Shown piece by piece: positions 1 through 9,811 of a DNA stretch of 64,000 bases. The notes beneath the pieces were generated by a model, which was not told the DNA's origin, searched no databases, and saw only the letters and a program-made list of their open reading frames with translations. Origin of the DNA: Verrucomicrobiota bacterium (GTDB taxonomy: Bacteria; Verrucomicrobiota; Verrucomicrobiia; Opitutales; Opitutaceae); assembly GCA_023386835.1 (NCBI GenBank), contig JAEWIY010000201.1, forward strand, positions 1 through 64,000. Reading direction: 5' to 3'. The translations under genes were made by a program, and so were the position numbers. Position 1 is the first letter of the stretch. The number at the start of each line of letters is the position of its first letter.

Positions 1-1
1 C

Positions 2-1588
2 GGCACATCCCTGTCCGAAGGAATGGGCTACCGGCTCCTGAACGAGCCGGGAGCCATCTCGGGCATCCAGTATCCACCGTTCCTGCCCCTGCTGGTGGCG
101 GTGCACCAATGGGTGCTGCGGACCACAGACGCATGGACGGTGGCCTCCGCGATGCGAACGACCTACGCCGTCATCTTTCTGCTGTACGCCCTGGCGGTAT
201 TCATGCTGGCACGACGCTGGCTGACATCCTGGCCCGCTGCGGCGGCGACGGCGCTGTGCCTGCTCTCGCTGCACACCTACTTCCTCTCGGATCTTTTGTT
301 CGCCGAGCTGCCGTTCGCGCTCGTCAGCGTGGTTTTTGTGCTCGTGGCCACCGCACCGGGCCATGAGACGGTGCCCCGCCGGCGCACGTGGGCGCTGTTT
401 GCGCTGGGTTCGACCGCCTTCTTCCTCCGCACCGCCGGCCTGGCCCTGTTCGCGGGCTGGGCCCTGGAGGCCCTCTTGCGACGCCAATGGCGCCAACTGG
501 CCCTGCGGATCGGGCTGGCTGCTCTCCCCTTCGCGGCCTGGCAGGGCTACATCTGGTCTGTTAAAGCGCACCCAACGTACACCCAGCCTCACTATTCGTA
601 TCAGCGCGCCCCCTACCAGTTCTACAACGTCACCTACAGCGAAAACCTGGAGCTGGTCGACCCCTTCCAGCCCGAGCTCGGCTACGTGGGGATTGGCGAC
701 GTCATCCATCGTGTTTTTGAGAACATGGCCGCGATGCCGCGCGCTCTCGCCGAGGCGTCCAGCCTGCAGCACGGTTACTGGCGGCGCCCGATTGGGCGGT
801 TCCAGGAGCGATTGTTCGGAAACCGCTTCTGGCTCGATCCGCTCGCGGCGATTCCAGTCGTCGCGTTCACGCTGTTGGTGCCACTCGGACTCGTCCTGCT
901 CGCCTGGCGCCGCTCCTGGATCCTGGTGGGGATCGTGGTCGCCACTGTGGGCCTCGTCTGCCTGACACCGTGGCCCGGCCAGTTCCAACGCTATCTCTCC
1001 CCGCTCGCCCCGTTTTTGACGCTCGCGGCCGTTCTGGCGCTCCTGTTCTTGCGGGATCAGTGCGCGGAACGAAGTCCCGGAACCAGACGGTGGGTGACCG
1101 GTTTGGTGGGACTGCTCCTGGTCACGACGCTGCTGGCGCAGACCTGGACCGCGCGCCGGCTCTTCCAAGTCCGCAACGAGGAGGGCCGCACGTATGTTTC
1201 AGCCGCAGAACCGCACGGCCCCGGACTGTTCTTTCACGATGAAGGCTGGCGCGAATGGGAACAGGCGGCCGAGTGGATCAACCTGAACACGCCCACGCAG
1301 GCGGTCGTCGCCACGTCCTCGCCGCACCTGCTCCATATTCTGACGAATCGCATGGCCGTGATGCCTCCGATGGAGGTGAATCCGACGCGGGCTCGGGAAC
1401 TTTTGGCGGAGGTACCGGTGACTCACGTGATCGTGGACAGCCTGGAGTTCATTGACATCAGCCGCCGCTATGCGCTTCCGGCACTCGCGGAAGCACCTGA
1501 GGTCTGGCGGGTCGTGCACACGATCGGGAACACGCAGATCTACGCGTCCATCGACTCGGGTGCGAAAGGCGGCGGAAGCAACCCATGA
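2..1588 (+). CDS. GT39-like membrane glycosyltransferase (5' partial)
   Basis: This is a polytopic membrane protein of the ArnT/PMT-like GT-C type, expected to move a sugar from a polyprenyl-phosphate donor on the outer face of the inner membrane. The reading frame is open to the window edge. The first visible residues (SEGMGYRLLNEPG, then YPPFLPLLVA) match the loop that normally lies 40-60 residues inside such proteins, so the real start and the catalytic acidic loop are probably outside the window. An internal ATG at 23 is the first available one but is unlikely to be the start. About ten hydrophobic segments follow, then a soluble C-terminal tail. Its stop overlaps the next gene's ATG (ATGA at 1585), so the two are co-translated. 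The acceptor is unknown. Confidence 0.8.
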   Translation, partial: GTSLSEGMGYRLLNEPGAISGIQYPPFLPLLVAVHQWVLRTTDAWTVASAMRTTYAVIFLLYALAVFMLARRWLTSWPAAAATALCLLSLHTYFLSDLLFAELPFALVSVVFVLVATAPGHETVPRRRTWALFALGSTAFFLRTAGLALFAGWALEALLRRQWRQLALRIGLAALPFAAWQGYIWSVKAHPTYTQPHYSYQRAPYQFYNVTYSENLELVDPFQPELGYVGIGDVIHRVFENMAAMPRALAEASSLQHGYWRRPIGRFQERLFGNRFWLDPLAAIPVVAFTLLVPLGLVLLAWRRSWILVGIVVATVGLVCLTPWPGQFQRYLSPLAPFLTLAAVLALLFLRDQCAERSPGTRRWVTGLVGLLLVTTLLAQTWTARRLFQVRNEEGRTYVSAAEPHGPGLFFHDEGWREWEQAAEWINLNTPTQAVVATSSPHLLHILTNRMAVMPPMEVNPTRARELLAEVPVTHVIVDSLEFIDISRRYALPALAEAPEVWRVVHTIGNTQIYASIDSGAKGGGSNP

Positions 1589-3189
1589 TGCGGGCCCGGA
1601 AAGAGATCCTCGTTCCACTCCTGATCATTGGCCTGCTGGCGCTCGTGCTGCGCGTCGTGTTCGCCACGCGCAGCAACTTGTGGGCGGATGAAATCTTTTC
1701 GCTCGCGGTCGTCACCGGCCATAGCCTTGAGCATCCCGCAAGCGCGGCGGAACCCGCGCGCGGTGACTACGTTGACGCAGCGGACCCTCGGACCGCCGAG
1801 GAGCTGCAGCGGTTTCTGCAGCACCGCGACCCTCCGGCTTCGATGTCAGACGTCGTGCGCGCGGTGCGACGATCAGACACGAGTCCGCCGCTGTATTATC
1901 TGCTGCTCCATGGCTGGACGCGGATCTTCGGGACCAGTGATCTGGCAGTCCGCGGTTTCTCCATCGTTTGCGCCCTCGCTTGTCTGCCATTGGTCGTCGT
2001 CCTCGCGCGACGCATGGGCGGCGGTCGCTCGGTGCCGGGCACCCTGGCCCTTTTCGCGTTCTCGCCGATGGTGGCCTACTACTCGGTGGAAGCGCGCATG
2101 TACGCGCTGCTCTGGTGCTTTGTCCTGGGATTGATGATACTTGCGCTGCAACTCCAGCAGCGCGGCGCGGGAGTGGGCCGGATCGCCGCGTGGATGACCA
2201 TCGCGACGGCCGGCTTCTACACGCACTACTTCTTCGCGTTCCCGTTTGCCGCGGCCGTGCTGTTCCTGCTGTTGCGGCCAGGCAGGTTGGCCCGGTGGAT
2301 CCCGCTCGCGACGGCCGCGGCGATTGGCCTCTTGATCCTGCCGTGGTACCGGGAATTACCGGCCTTGATGTCAGCGTGGCGGGTCACCTCTGGCTGGCTG
2401 GAGCTGGAGCCGCGCGACTTCCACCGATGGACGGCGATTCGTGATCTGGTGATCCATGCGTATTCCGGCGAGTCGTTCTACCTGTGGCGCTTGCACCACC
2501 GCTGGAACACCGTCGCCTTGCTGCTCTTCGCGTTTCTGGGCGTGGTCGCTCTCCTGCGGCTCCGGCGCCGGTGGTTTGAAGGTCGCCGCACGCTGCTGTG
2601 GCTGTGGTTTCTCGCCGCTTGTGGAGGGCCGCTGCTGCTCGATGCGCTTCAAGGCACGTACCTCGTCGCCGTTCCCCGTTATGCGATCACGGCGCTCCCG
2701 GCCGCCTTTCTGCTGGTCGGCATCGCTTTGGGTAGCATCGGCTGGCCGGTGCGAACCGCCGTGGTTGCATTGATCCTCATCGCGTGGGTGCCGAGCCTCG
2801 GCGCAATCTATCGCAAGACCGGCCGCAGCGGACCGCAACTGCGTGAAATGGGCGCCTATCTCTCCACGGCAGCCGGCCCAGAGGACCTGGTCCTCGTTCA
2901 ATCGATCCCCTCCGGAGTGATCGGACTCGCCCGGTACCTGAAACCTTCGGTCGCCGTGGGCTCGTGGGTGGAACAACTGGGGCAGAAGACGCTGCCGGAC
3001 TCGCTTGATCGGCTGATCGCACAGCGGCGCCGCGTCTTTTTTGTCCGTTTCCACGAGGTCGGCGCACCCCCGCTCGCCGAAGACTGGCTTCGGCAGCACA
3101 CCCCGATCGTCGACGAGATTCCATTCCACGGAACGCGAGTGACGGTTTTTGCCCCGACTGATGGCACCGGCGCCCTCTCGCCACAATGA
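1585..3189 (+). CDS. GT39-like membrane glycosyltransferase
   Basis: This 534-residue polytopic protein has the ArnT/PMT-type N-terminus: a first membrane segment (about residues 9-27) followed by the periplasmic loop RSNLWADEIFS with the acidic pair D35-E36, which in GT-C enzymes is the catalytic or metal-binding site. About ten further hydrophobic segments and a short C-terminal soluble part (about residues 410-530) follow. It overlaps the upstream GT39-like gene by 4 bases, and a second in-frame ATG lies at 1588. Together with the two GT2 genes downstream it forms a cassette for polyprenyl-linked sugar synthesis and transfer to a lipid or protein. The specific sugar and acceptor cannot be read from the sequence. 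Confidence 0.82.
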   Translation: MMRARKEILVPLLIIGLLALVLRVVFATRSNLWADEIFSLAVVTGHSLEHPASAAEPARGDYVDAADPRTAEELQRFLQHRDPPASMSDVVRAVRRSDTSPPLYYLLLHGWTRIFGTSDLAVRGFSIVCALACLPLVVVLARRMGGGRSVPGTLALFAFSPMVAYYSVEARMYALLWCFVLGLMILALQLQQRGAGVGRIAAWMTIATAGFYTHYFFAFPFAAAVLFLLLRPGRLARWIPLATAAAIGLLILPWYRELPALMSAWRVTSGWLELEPRDFHRWTAIRDLVIHAYSGESFYLWRLHHRWNTVALLLFAFLGVVALLRLRRRWFEGRRTLLWLWFLAACGGPLLLDALQGTYLVAVPRYAITALPAAFLLVGIALGSIGWPVRTAVVALILIAWVPSLGAIYRKTGRSGPQLREMGAYLSTAAGPEDLVLVQSIPSGVIGLARYLKPSVAVGSWVEQLGQKTLPDSLDRLIAQRRRVFFVRFHEVGAPPLAEDWLRQHTPIVDEIPFHGTRVTVFAPTDGTGALSPQ

Positions 3190-3334
3190 ATTCAATGACA
3201 AGAACACATCAGGGAAGGCACACCAGCGGGGGAATCCGGTGTCCATCCGCCTCACACGCCGTGGTGGGTCACGCCGCCCGGGAGCGAGGGCCCGTCCTTC
3301 CCCTCCTGCGTCCGCTGCGGCCGAGTTGATCCGA

Positions 3335-4954
3335 ATGGCCTCTCTCCCCTTTGCCGACCACACCGATAGCCCGCTGGACTTCTCTCCGGCGGAGAGCGAG
3401 TCCCTGCGCGCCTCCCTCGCCGTGCGGGAGGGTTACCGCGACGCCTACTGGCGGGAGCGCGACCCGATCCTGCGCGATCGCCTGCTCTGGCGTGCGCAAT
3501 CGTTCCGGCACACGGTGCACCTGCTGCCGGGACAATCGATTCTCGAACTCGGTCACGGTGGCGGGCAGTTCACCCGCAGCCTGGTCCGCGTGACGCGCGG
3601 CGAAAATCCGATCACGGCGGTCAGCTTCCTCACGACTCCAAGTGAGACGCCCGGCACAACACCTCCCGCCGTGGAGCGGCTGGTGCTTGAAAAACTGCCC
3701 GGGCCACTGGCGGGCCGGCGGTTCGATTGCGTCGTGGCGCACGACCTGCTCGATCGGACCAACGCCTCAGATCTGATGCGCTGGATCTACGAGTTGCTCG
3801 AACCAGGTGGTGAACTGATCCTCTACGAGAGCAACCCCTGGAACCCGGTCCATCAGTTGCGCTGGAGCGTCTCCCGTCTGATTGGACGGCGTGATCCACG
3901 ACACCTGATGAACCGCTCACGGCTCTACGAACTGCTCTCCGAAATCGGGTTTGTACGTGTGTATGCGGTTTTCAACGACTTCGTGTTCGCACCGCTCACA
4001 CGCCCGTTGATCTGGCTGCTGCGCCCACTCTCCACGCTGCTGGAGAACGCTCCGATACTGCAGAACATGGCAGGTTCGATCCTGCTGCATGGGCAGAAGC
4101 CGCCCCATCGTGCACCGCGGTTGCAGAAGCCTCTGCCTGCTCATCCGGAGTTGCTCGGCGCGTTCTCGGTGGTGATCCCGTGCCGCAACGAAGAGATGAA
4201 CATCGGGCCGCTCGTGTCGCGGCTGTTGGCGCTCTACGGCCCGTATGTGCACGAGATCATCACGGTCAACGACGGCAGCACTGACCGCACGGGCGCGGTC
4301 ATGGATGAACTGGCGGCGCGCGATTCCCGCGTGCGGCCGCTCCATCGGCGTGCCCCGCATGGCGTCGGCCACGCCATTGCCGAGGGCCTGCGCGCCGCGC
4401 GCGGCCGCTACGTGCTGACGATGGATTGTGACTTCCAGCACCTGTTGCCGGAGTTTCGCGACCTCTTCGACGCCGCGGCTCAAGGATGGGATGTCGTCGT
4501 CGGCAGCCGTTTCTCACGCCACAGCGTCCTGCTCAATTATCCGTTCCTGAAGATCGTCGCCAACCGCGGTTTCCACCTGCTGGCGCGCCTGCTCCTCTGG
4601 CGAAAATTCCGGGATGTGACCAACAACTTGAAAATCCTGCGGCGCGAGGTCGTGCAGGACCTGCGCCTGCAACAACCGGGATTCGCCGTGAACGCCGAGA
4701 CTGGGCTGCAGCCGCTGCTGCTCGGCTACTCGGTGCGCGAGATCCCGATCTCTTGGATCAACCGGACGCCCGGCATGGGCTCGTCGTCATTCCGCCTCGT
4801 CAAGGTCGGTGGCGGCTACGGTTCCGTGCTGCTCCACCTGTGGCTGGGCCACCTGTTCAAATCCGGTCCGTACCGGCACCTCCGGCCCACCTCGCCCGCC
4901 GCTCGCGTCGAAAACTTCCCCCCTACCTCCGCCAAGACGGCGGCCAGCCCCTGA
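3335..4954 (+). CDS. SAM methyltransferase-GT2 glycosyltransferase fusion
   Basis: This is a two-domain protein of 539 residues if it starts at the ATG at 3335. The frame is open from 3149, but the extra 62 residues are Arg/Pro-rich, look unlike protein and overlap the end of the upstream gene. The N-terminal half is a class I SAM-dependent methyltransferase: ILELGHGGGQF is motif I and the CVVAHDLLDR region is the later strand. The C-terminal half is a GT2 domain of the dolichyl-phosphate mannose synthase type, with VVIPCRNEE, the nucleotide-binding VNDGSTDRTG and the metal-binding MDCDFQH. It probably makes a polyprenyl-phosphate sugar and modifies a lipid or sugar in the same pathway. It sits between GT39-like genes and a second GT2 gene, all on the plus strand. 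Confidence 0.8.
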   Translation: MASLPFADHTDSPLDFSPAESESLRASLAVREGYRDAYWRERDPILRDRLLWRAQSFRHTVHLLPGQSILELGHGGGQFTRSLVRVTRGENPITAVSFLTTPSETPGTTPPAVERLVLEKLPGPLAGRRFDCVVAHDLLDRTNASDLMRWIYELLEPGGELILYESNPWNPVHQLRWSVSRLIGRRDPRHLMNRSRLYELLSEIGFVRVYAVFNDFVFAPLTRPLIWLLRPLSTLLENAPILQNMAGSILLHGQKPPHRAPRLQKPLPAHPELLGAFSVVIPCRNEEMNIGPLVSRLLALYGPYVHEIITVNDGSTDRTGAVMDELAARDSRVRPLHRRAPHGVGHAIAEGLRAARGRYVLTMDCDFQHLLPEFRDLFDAAAQGWDVVVGSRFSRHSVLLNYPFLKIVANRGFHLLARLLLWRKFRDVTNNLKILRREVVQDLRLQQPGFAVNAETGLQPLLLGYSVREIPISWINRTPGMGSSSFRLVKVGGGYGSVLLHLWLGHLFKSGPYRHLRPTSPAARVENFPPTSAKTAASP

Positions 4955-4977
4955 CTGGTCCAATCTCCCCGTCCACC

Positions 4978-6201
4978 ATGTCCTGTGAACTCACCATCCT
5001 GATGCCGTGCCTCAACGAGGCCCGAACGCTGCCATCGTGCATCCGGAAGGCGCAGCGTTTCCTGTCGGAGCACAACGTCAGTGGAGAGGTCCTGATTGCC
5101 GACAACGGCAGCACCGACGGTTCGATCGAGCTCGCCGAGTCGCTCGGAGCCCGGGTCGTCCGAGTCCGACAACGCGGATATGGCGCCGCGCTCGCCGCCG
5201 GAATCGACGCCGCCCAGGGCGAGTTTGTCATCATGGGCGACTCGGATGACAGCTACGACTTCTCGGCGCTGATGCCGTTCGTCGCGAAGTTGCGCGACGG
5301 ATACGACCTGGTGATGGGCAATCGTTTCCGCGGCGGCATCGCACCCGGGGCGATGCCGCTGTCGCACCGTTACTTTGGCAATCCGATGCTGACCGCCATC
5401 GGCCGGCTCTTCTTCCGCTGCCGCGTGATCGGGGACTTCTACTGCGGCCTGCGCGGTTTTCGCAAAGCCATGGTGCAACAACTACAGTTGCAGAGCACCG
5501 GCATGGAATACGCACTCGAGATGGTGGTGAAGGCGAACATCCGCGGCGCCCGCATCACCGAGGTGCCGACGACGCTGGTGCCGGACGGACGCGACCGACC
5601 GCCGCACTTGCGCAGCTTTCGGGACGGCTGGCGCAGCCTGCGGTTCTACCTCCTGATGAGCCCGCGCTGGTTCTTCGCCGTGCCGGGAACCATGTTGCTG
5701 CTGACAGGTTTGATCGCGTCCGGGCTGCTCTTCGCCGGCCCGGTGACGATCGCCGGAGTCAATTTCGACTATCATACGCTGCTCTATTCCGCCGCCGCGA
5801 TCGTGCTGGGTTATCAATCGCTCCTGCTCGCCACCTTCACCAAGTTGCTGGCGATCGAAACGGGGCTGCATCCACTCAAAACCAACCTCGGTTTCCTCAA
5901 GCGACGTGAGACCCTCGAACGGATGGCAGTGGTGGGATCACTGCTGATCTGCGTCGGACTTGGACTGGGCGTGATCGCCTGGAACCGCTGGTCCCAAGTC
6001 GACTACGCCGACCTCCAGCCGTCCGTGACGATCCGCATCGTGATCGCATCCGTACTCTGCCTGCTGGTCGGCGGCCAGTCGGTCCTGGCGGGTTTTTATT
6101 TTGGCCTTATCAACCTGCTGGCCGATCGCCGGGAGCGAGAAGCGGAACGGCGCGCCCACACGGCTGCCTCGCGCCCGGAAGCGGTCCTCCTGCCTCACTA
6201 G
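4978..6201 (+). CDS. Membrane GT2 glycosyltransferase (polyprenyl-phosphate type)
   Basis: The protein has 407 residues counted from the ATG at 4978, where the GT2 fold begins at once (ILMPCLNEARTL). Earlier in-frame starts run through the preceding gene and were discarded. It shows ADNGSTDGS (nucleotide binding) and GDSDDSYDF (DxD-like metal site), then about four membrane segments from roughly residue 220. This layout is that of DPM1/GtrB-like polyprenyl-phosphate glucosyl or mannosyl transferases, which provide the lipid-linked donor used by GT-C enzymes such as the two at the start of the window. It starts 23 bases after the methyltransferase-GT2 gene ends and is the last gene of the cassette. 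Confidence 0.83.
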   Translation: MSCELTILMPCLNEARTLPSCIRKAQRFLSEHNVSGEVLIADNGSTDGSIELAESLGARVVRVRQRGYGAALAAGIDAAQGEFVIMGDSDDSYDFSALMPFVAKLRDGYDLVMGNRFRGGIAPGAMPLSHRYFGNPMLTAIGRLFFRCRVIGDFYCGLRGFRKAMVQQLQLQSTGMEYALEMVVKANIRGARITEVPTTLVPDGRDRPPHLRSFRDGWRSLRFYLLMSPRWFFAVPGTMLLLTGLIASGLLFAGPVTIAGVNFDYHTLLYSAAAIVLGYQSLLLATFTKLLAIETGLHPLKTNLGFLKRRETLERMAVVGSLLICVGLGLGVIAWNRWSQVDYADLQPSVTIRIVIASVLCLLVGGQSVLAGFYFGLINLLADRREREAERRAHTAASRPEAVLLPH

Positions 6202-6259
6202 AGCTGCGGTCGGTTTGGCCAGCGCCGTCGCGTTGCCCGATGCGCATCGTGGTCCGGCA

Positions 6260-6481
6260 TCAATCGGCGCGCGCAAGCTGGATGAACTTGCAGTGCGCGT
6301 CGAACTCCAGCCGAAACCGGCCGTGAATGCCCTGCGCAGTCACGTGCCGCTGCAGCGCTGAGGCGGGAAACTGCACATACTGTCCCGTCGTCGCCTGCGC
6401 CCGAACGTTCCGAGCCTGACCACGGTAATAGGCCAGCACTTGGTCGCTGGTCAGGTGGAGGTCGATCAGGAGTTCAGGCAT
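6260..6481 (-). CDS. DUF2835 family small protein
   Basis: This 73-residue protein matches the usual length and pattern of the DUF2835 family: an N-terminal L-x-L strand, a VLAYYRGQARNV core, YVQFPASALQRHVTAQGI and a C-terminal GRFRLEFDAHCKF strand. The family is small, cytosolic, single-domain and of unknown function, best known from gammaproteobacteria. The gene stands alone between the end of the glycosyltransferase cassette and the divergently read xylanase. The family match rests on remembered pattern, not on a search. Confidence 0.72.
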   Translation of the reverse strand: MPELLIDLHLTSDQVLAYYRGQARNVRAQATTGQYVQFPASALQRHVTAQGIHGRFRLEFDAHCKFIQLARAD

Positions 6482-6812
6482 ACGTGATGATCGTGCGGCT
6501 CAGCTCTCCGCGATGCCGCGGTGAACGCCTGGGATCAAGCCGGTCGCACAGCGGGACAGGAGGAAAGAAAAGCTGCCCAGACAACATCGGCACGGCCACG
6601 CAGCGGTTTTAGCAAGCTGCTGCTGCAAAATGGACCTGCGAGAACGCGCGTCGCCGGATCTGAATCCGCTGCAAATCGCTGGCAGCGCCAATCGTCGGCA
6701 CATCGGCGGAGGATCAAGTTGCCCGATGCCGTCAACGTCCTACGGTTCTCTTCGCCCGGCGTCGTTGATTGCTTTCCACAGCGCGGCCCGGCTTCCCTCT
6801 CCTCATCTCCCC
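6482..6812. other. Intergenic region, divergent DUF2835 / xylanase
   Basis: These 331 bases lie between two divergent genes and must hold both promoters. No convincing -35/-10 pair, operator palindrome or RNA structure was seen. An AGGAGG-like run near 6563-6568 is not followed by a start codon at a useful distance. The xylanase frame is open back to 6630, but that extension has no signal-peptide character and was not used. Confidence 0.5.
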
Positions 6813-7970
6813 ATGCCCATTCGTTTGTCTCGCTTCCACGCGCTGCCCCTGGCTTCGCTTTGTCTGAGTTTGGCCCTGACGGGTTGCGTCACCGGAGAGG
6901 AGCGTGAAACGGTCGTGCGCAGTGAGCCGGCGCTGAAGGACGCGTATCAAGGCGCGTTCCTCGTCGGCGTCGCCGTCAACGATGCGCAGGTTTCCGGGCG
7001 TGCGCGCGGCGCCGCGGCTCTGGCACGTCATCACTTCAACTCAATCACGGCGGAGAACGAAATGAAGTGGGAGAAGATCCATCCCAAGCCCGGCCGGTAC
7101 AATTTCGCGCCGGCCGACCGCTTCGTCGCGTTCGGTGAGACCAATGGAATGACGGTGATCGGCCACACGTTGGTCTGGCACAACCAGACGCCACAATGGG
7201 TGTTCCAAGACTCCGCCGGCCAGCCGGTCAGCCGCGACGAACTGCTGAAGCGGATGCGGGAGCACATCCACACGGTGGTCGGCCGCTACAAGGGCCGGGT
7301 CCGTGGCTGGGATGTGGTCAATGAAGCGCTGAACGACGACGGGACCCTGCGTGAGTCGCCCTTCTACCGGATCATCGGCGAGGAATACATCGCCCTCGCT
7401 TTCCGCTACGCGCACGAGGCCGATCCCGAAGCCGAACTCTACTACAACGACTACAACATCGAAAACGAACCGAAGTGGCGCGGTGCCGTGGCGCTGATCC
7501 GCCGGTTGCAGGAACAGGGCGTGCCGATCCACGGGGTTGGCATTCAGAATCACGTCAACCTGGACTGGCCCACCGATGCACAACTCGAGGCCTCGATCCG
7601 GGCGTTCGCTGATCTGGGACTGAAGGTGCACATCACGGAACTTGAGGTGGATCCGCTGCCGCTCGCCTTCCAATATTCGACCGCTGAGATTACCTCGCGC
7701 GCCGAACTGCGCGCGGAGCTCAATCCCTACACCGCGGGCCTGCCGGCCGAGAAGCAGGAGGCGCTGGCGCGTCGTTTCGCCCAGCTGTTCCGCTTGTATT
7801 CACGCCATAGCGACGTGATCGAGCGCGTGACCCTCTGGGGTGTGCATGACGGGGCGTCGTGGCTGAACAACTGGCCTGTGCCCGGCCGCACGAGTCACCC
7901 GCTGCTCTTCGATCGCCAGCTGGAGCCGAAACCAGCGTTCCACGCGGTCATTGAGGCCGCCGGGCGTTAA
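6813..7970 (+). CDS. Endo-1,4-beta-xylanase, GH10, lipoprotein
   Basis: This GH10 retaining xylanase has 385 residues. It starts at 6813 because that ATG gives a normal lipoprotein signal, a hydrophobic stretch ending in LALTGC with the lipidated Cys at 25. Family landmarks are ITAENEMKWEKIHP (about 78-91), HTLVWHNQTPQWV (about 118-130), the acid/base glutamate E171 in WDVVNEALND, and the nucleophile E276 in HITELEVD. It should cut xylan backbones at the cell surface or in the periplasm. No carbohydrate-binding module is visible. It is convergent with the GH13 gene; the last four bases TTAA hold the stop codons of both genes. Confidence 0.93.
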   Translation: MPIRLSRFHALPLASLCLSLALTGCVTGEERETVVRSEPALKDAYQGAFLVGVAVNDAQVSGRARGAAALARHHFNSITAENEMKWEKIHPKPGRYNFAPADRFVAFGETNGMTVIGHTLVWHNQTPQWVFQDSAGQPVSRDELLKRMREHIHTVVGRYKGRVRGWDVVNEALNDDGTLRESPFYRIIGEEYIALAFRYAHEADPEAELYYNDYNIENEPKWRGAVALIRRLQEQGVPIHGVGIQNHVNLDWPTDAQLEASIRAFADLGLKVHITELEVDPLPLAFQYSTAEITSRAELRAELNPYTAGLPAEKQEALARRFAQLFRLYSRHSDVIERVTLWGVHDGASWLNNWPVPGRTSHPLLFDRQLEPKPAFHAVIEAAGR

Positions 7971-9688
7971 ACCTGCGTGCGTTTGTCCTTCGTCCGCCGG
8001 CGACGCGGCTCCGGCCGCTCGTCGGATGTCGGCGCGTGGTCCAGGTGGGCCAAATCGCCGTCGATCCGCCCCGGTCGCAGCCAGCGGAAGCCATAGGCTG
8101 GCAGGCTGATCAAATGCCGGCCTCGACCGTCCGCCTGGCTGTCATCTGTCCCGAGCAGGTCGATCAGTCGTTCATCTCCCGCGACCGAAGCCGGAATGGC
8201 GATCACTCTCGGTTCCGGGCTGAAATTGTGCACGGCCAGCAACACCCGACCAAGACGGTTATAGCGCAGGCCGAGGACATCGCGCTGCTCCTCGGCGAAC
8301 AACGTCCACTCGCCCCAGCCGATCTCCATGCATTCGCGCCGCCGCCGGATCGCCCGCTCCAGCCAGTTGAGCAACGAGCCCGGATCGCGACGCTGCACCG
8401 CCACGTTCACCTTTTCGTATCCGTAAATTGGATCGGAGACGACTGGCAGGATCGGGCGGCGACATGACGTGAAGCCGCCGTGTGGATCAGCCGACCACTG
8501 CATGGGCGTGCGCGCGCACTCGCGCTCCGGCAGTGAAAGGTCATCGCCCAGGCCGATCTCGTCGCCAAAGAGCAGCATCGGCGTTCCCGGCAGCGTGAGC
8601 AGGAGGCTGTAGGCGAGTTCGATGCGCCTGCGATCGTTGTTGAGCATCGGCGCGAGCCGCCGGCGAATACCGCGTCCGTAAAGCTGCATCGACGGATCGG
8701 GCGCCAAGGCGGCGAATACTTCCTGGCGCTGCCGCTCCGTCAGCCGGCCGAGGTCGAGTTCGTCATGGCTGCGCAGGAAGTTGACCCACTGCGCGGCTTC
8801 CGGGTGCGTTTGGGTTTCGCGAAGAGCCTGCTTGAGCGGACCCGTGTCCGCGGTGGCAAACGCATAGAACAGCCGCTGGTTTACGGCGAAGTTGAGCATC
8901 ATCTGGAGCCGCTCACCCTGGGGCCCAAAGTAACGTTCACTTTCCTTCGGCTGCACGTTCGCCTCCGCCAGCAGGATGGCATCCCGAACACGCCACTGCA
9001 GGAAATCGCGCATCAGGCGGAGCAGCTCATAATCCTTCTTGGGGTGAACCCCCGCGCCTTTCGCTTCGATCAGGAAGGGCACTGCATCCATGCGAAAACC
9101 CGAGGCGCCGAGCTGCAGCCAGAAGCCCATGATCCGCAGGATCTCGCGGCGCACTTCCGGGTGCGCCGTGTTGAGGTCGGGTTGAGAGGGATAGAATCGA
9201 TGGAAGTAATACAAGCCGGACCGCGCTTCCCGCGTCCACGTCGTCTTCTGAATCGGTGGGAACACCATCCCGGTGTCGTGATCCTGTGGCCGCTTTTTTG
9301 ACCAGATGTACCAGTCCCGGTAACGCGACGAAGGATCGGCGCACGCAGCTTGAAACCAAGGATGCTCGATCGACGTGTGATTCACGACGAGATCCAGAAT
9401 GACGCGCAGCCCGAGTTGGCGCGCGTGATTCATGAAATCCACAAACTCGCCAAAACTCCCGACGCGCGGATCAACGCTGTAGTAGTCGGAGACATCGTAG
9501 CCGTTGTCTTTCCCTGGCGAGCCGTAGATGGGCTGCAGCCAAAGACAGGTGACGCCCAAGCCGACCAGATGATCCAGCTTCCGATTCAGCCCCGCAAAGT
9601 CGCCAATGCCATCCCCGTTGGCGTCAAGGTACCGCTCGACATCGAGGCAGTAGATGACGGCGTTCTTGTACCAGAGGTCTTCAATCAC
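7967..9688 (-). CDS. GH13 alpha-amylase family enzyme, trehalose synthase-like
   Basis: This 573-residue GH13 enzyme resembles trehalose synthase (TreS, GH13_16), which interconverts maltose and trehalose. The four GH13 regions are present: DLVVNH (about 99-104), GFRMDAVPF with nucleophile D201, ILLAEANV with acid/base E242, and FLRSHDELD with D309. The stretch LYGRGIRRRLAPML and the RTPMQWS motif are typical of TreS-like proteins. There is no signal peptide, so it is cytosolic. An AAAGGCGG-like ribosome site precedes the start. TreS would supply a compatible solute, which fits the stress-protein block just upstream. A plain alpha-glucosidase or amylase function cannot be excluded. It shares its last four bases with the xylanase gene. 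Confidence 0.83.
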   Translation of the reverse strand: MIEDLWYKNAVIYCLDVERYLDANGDGIGDFAGLNRKLDHLVGLGVTCLWLQPIYGSPGKDNGYDVSDYYSVDPRVGSFGEFVDFMNHARQLGLRVILDLVVNHTSIEHPWFQAACADPSSRYRDWYIWSKKRPQDHDTGMVFPPIQKTTWTREARSGLYYFHRFYPSQPDLNTAHPEVRREILRIMGFWLQLGASGFRMDAVPFLIEAKGAGVHPKKDYELLRLMRDFLQWRVRDAILLAEANVQPKESERYFGPQGERLQMMLNFAVNQRLFYAFATADTGPLKQALRETQTHPEAAQWVNFLRSHDELDLGRLTERQRQEVFAALAPDPSMQLYGRGIRRRLAPMLNNDRRRIELAYSLLLTLPGTPMLLFGDEIGLGDDLSLPERECARTPMQWSADPHGGFTSCRRPILPVVSDPIYGYEKVNVAVQRRDPGSLLNWLERAIRRRRECMEIGWGEWTLFAEEQRDVLGLRYNRLGRVLLAVHNFSPEPRVIAIPASVAGDERLIDLLGTDDSQADGRGRHLISLPAYGFRWLRPGRIDGDLAHLDHAPTSDERPEPRRRRTKDKRTQV

Positions 9689-9811
9689 AGGCCGCCTTTC
9701 CGGTCCGCTCGGCGGCCCCCTCGGGAAGTTCGCGCGCGTCGCAGCCTAGGCGTCGCTTGAACCGGGTTGCACCGCGACACCTGTAGTCCTCCGTCCGCTA
9801 CGCAGCCGTCC

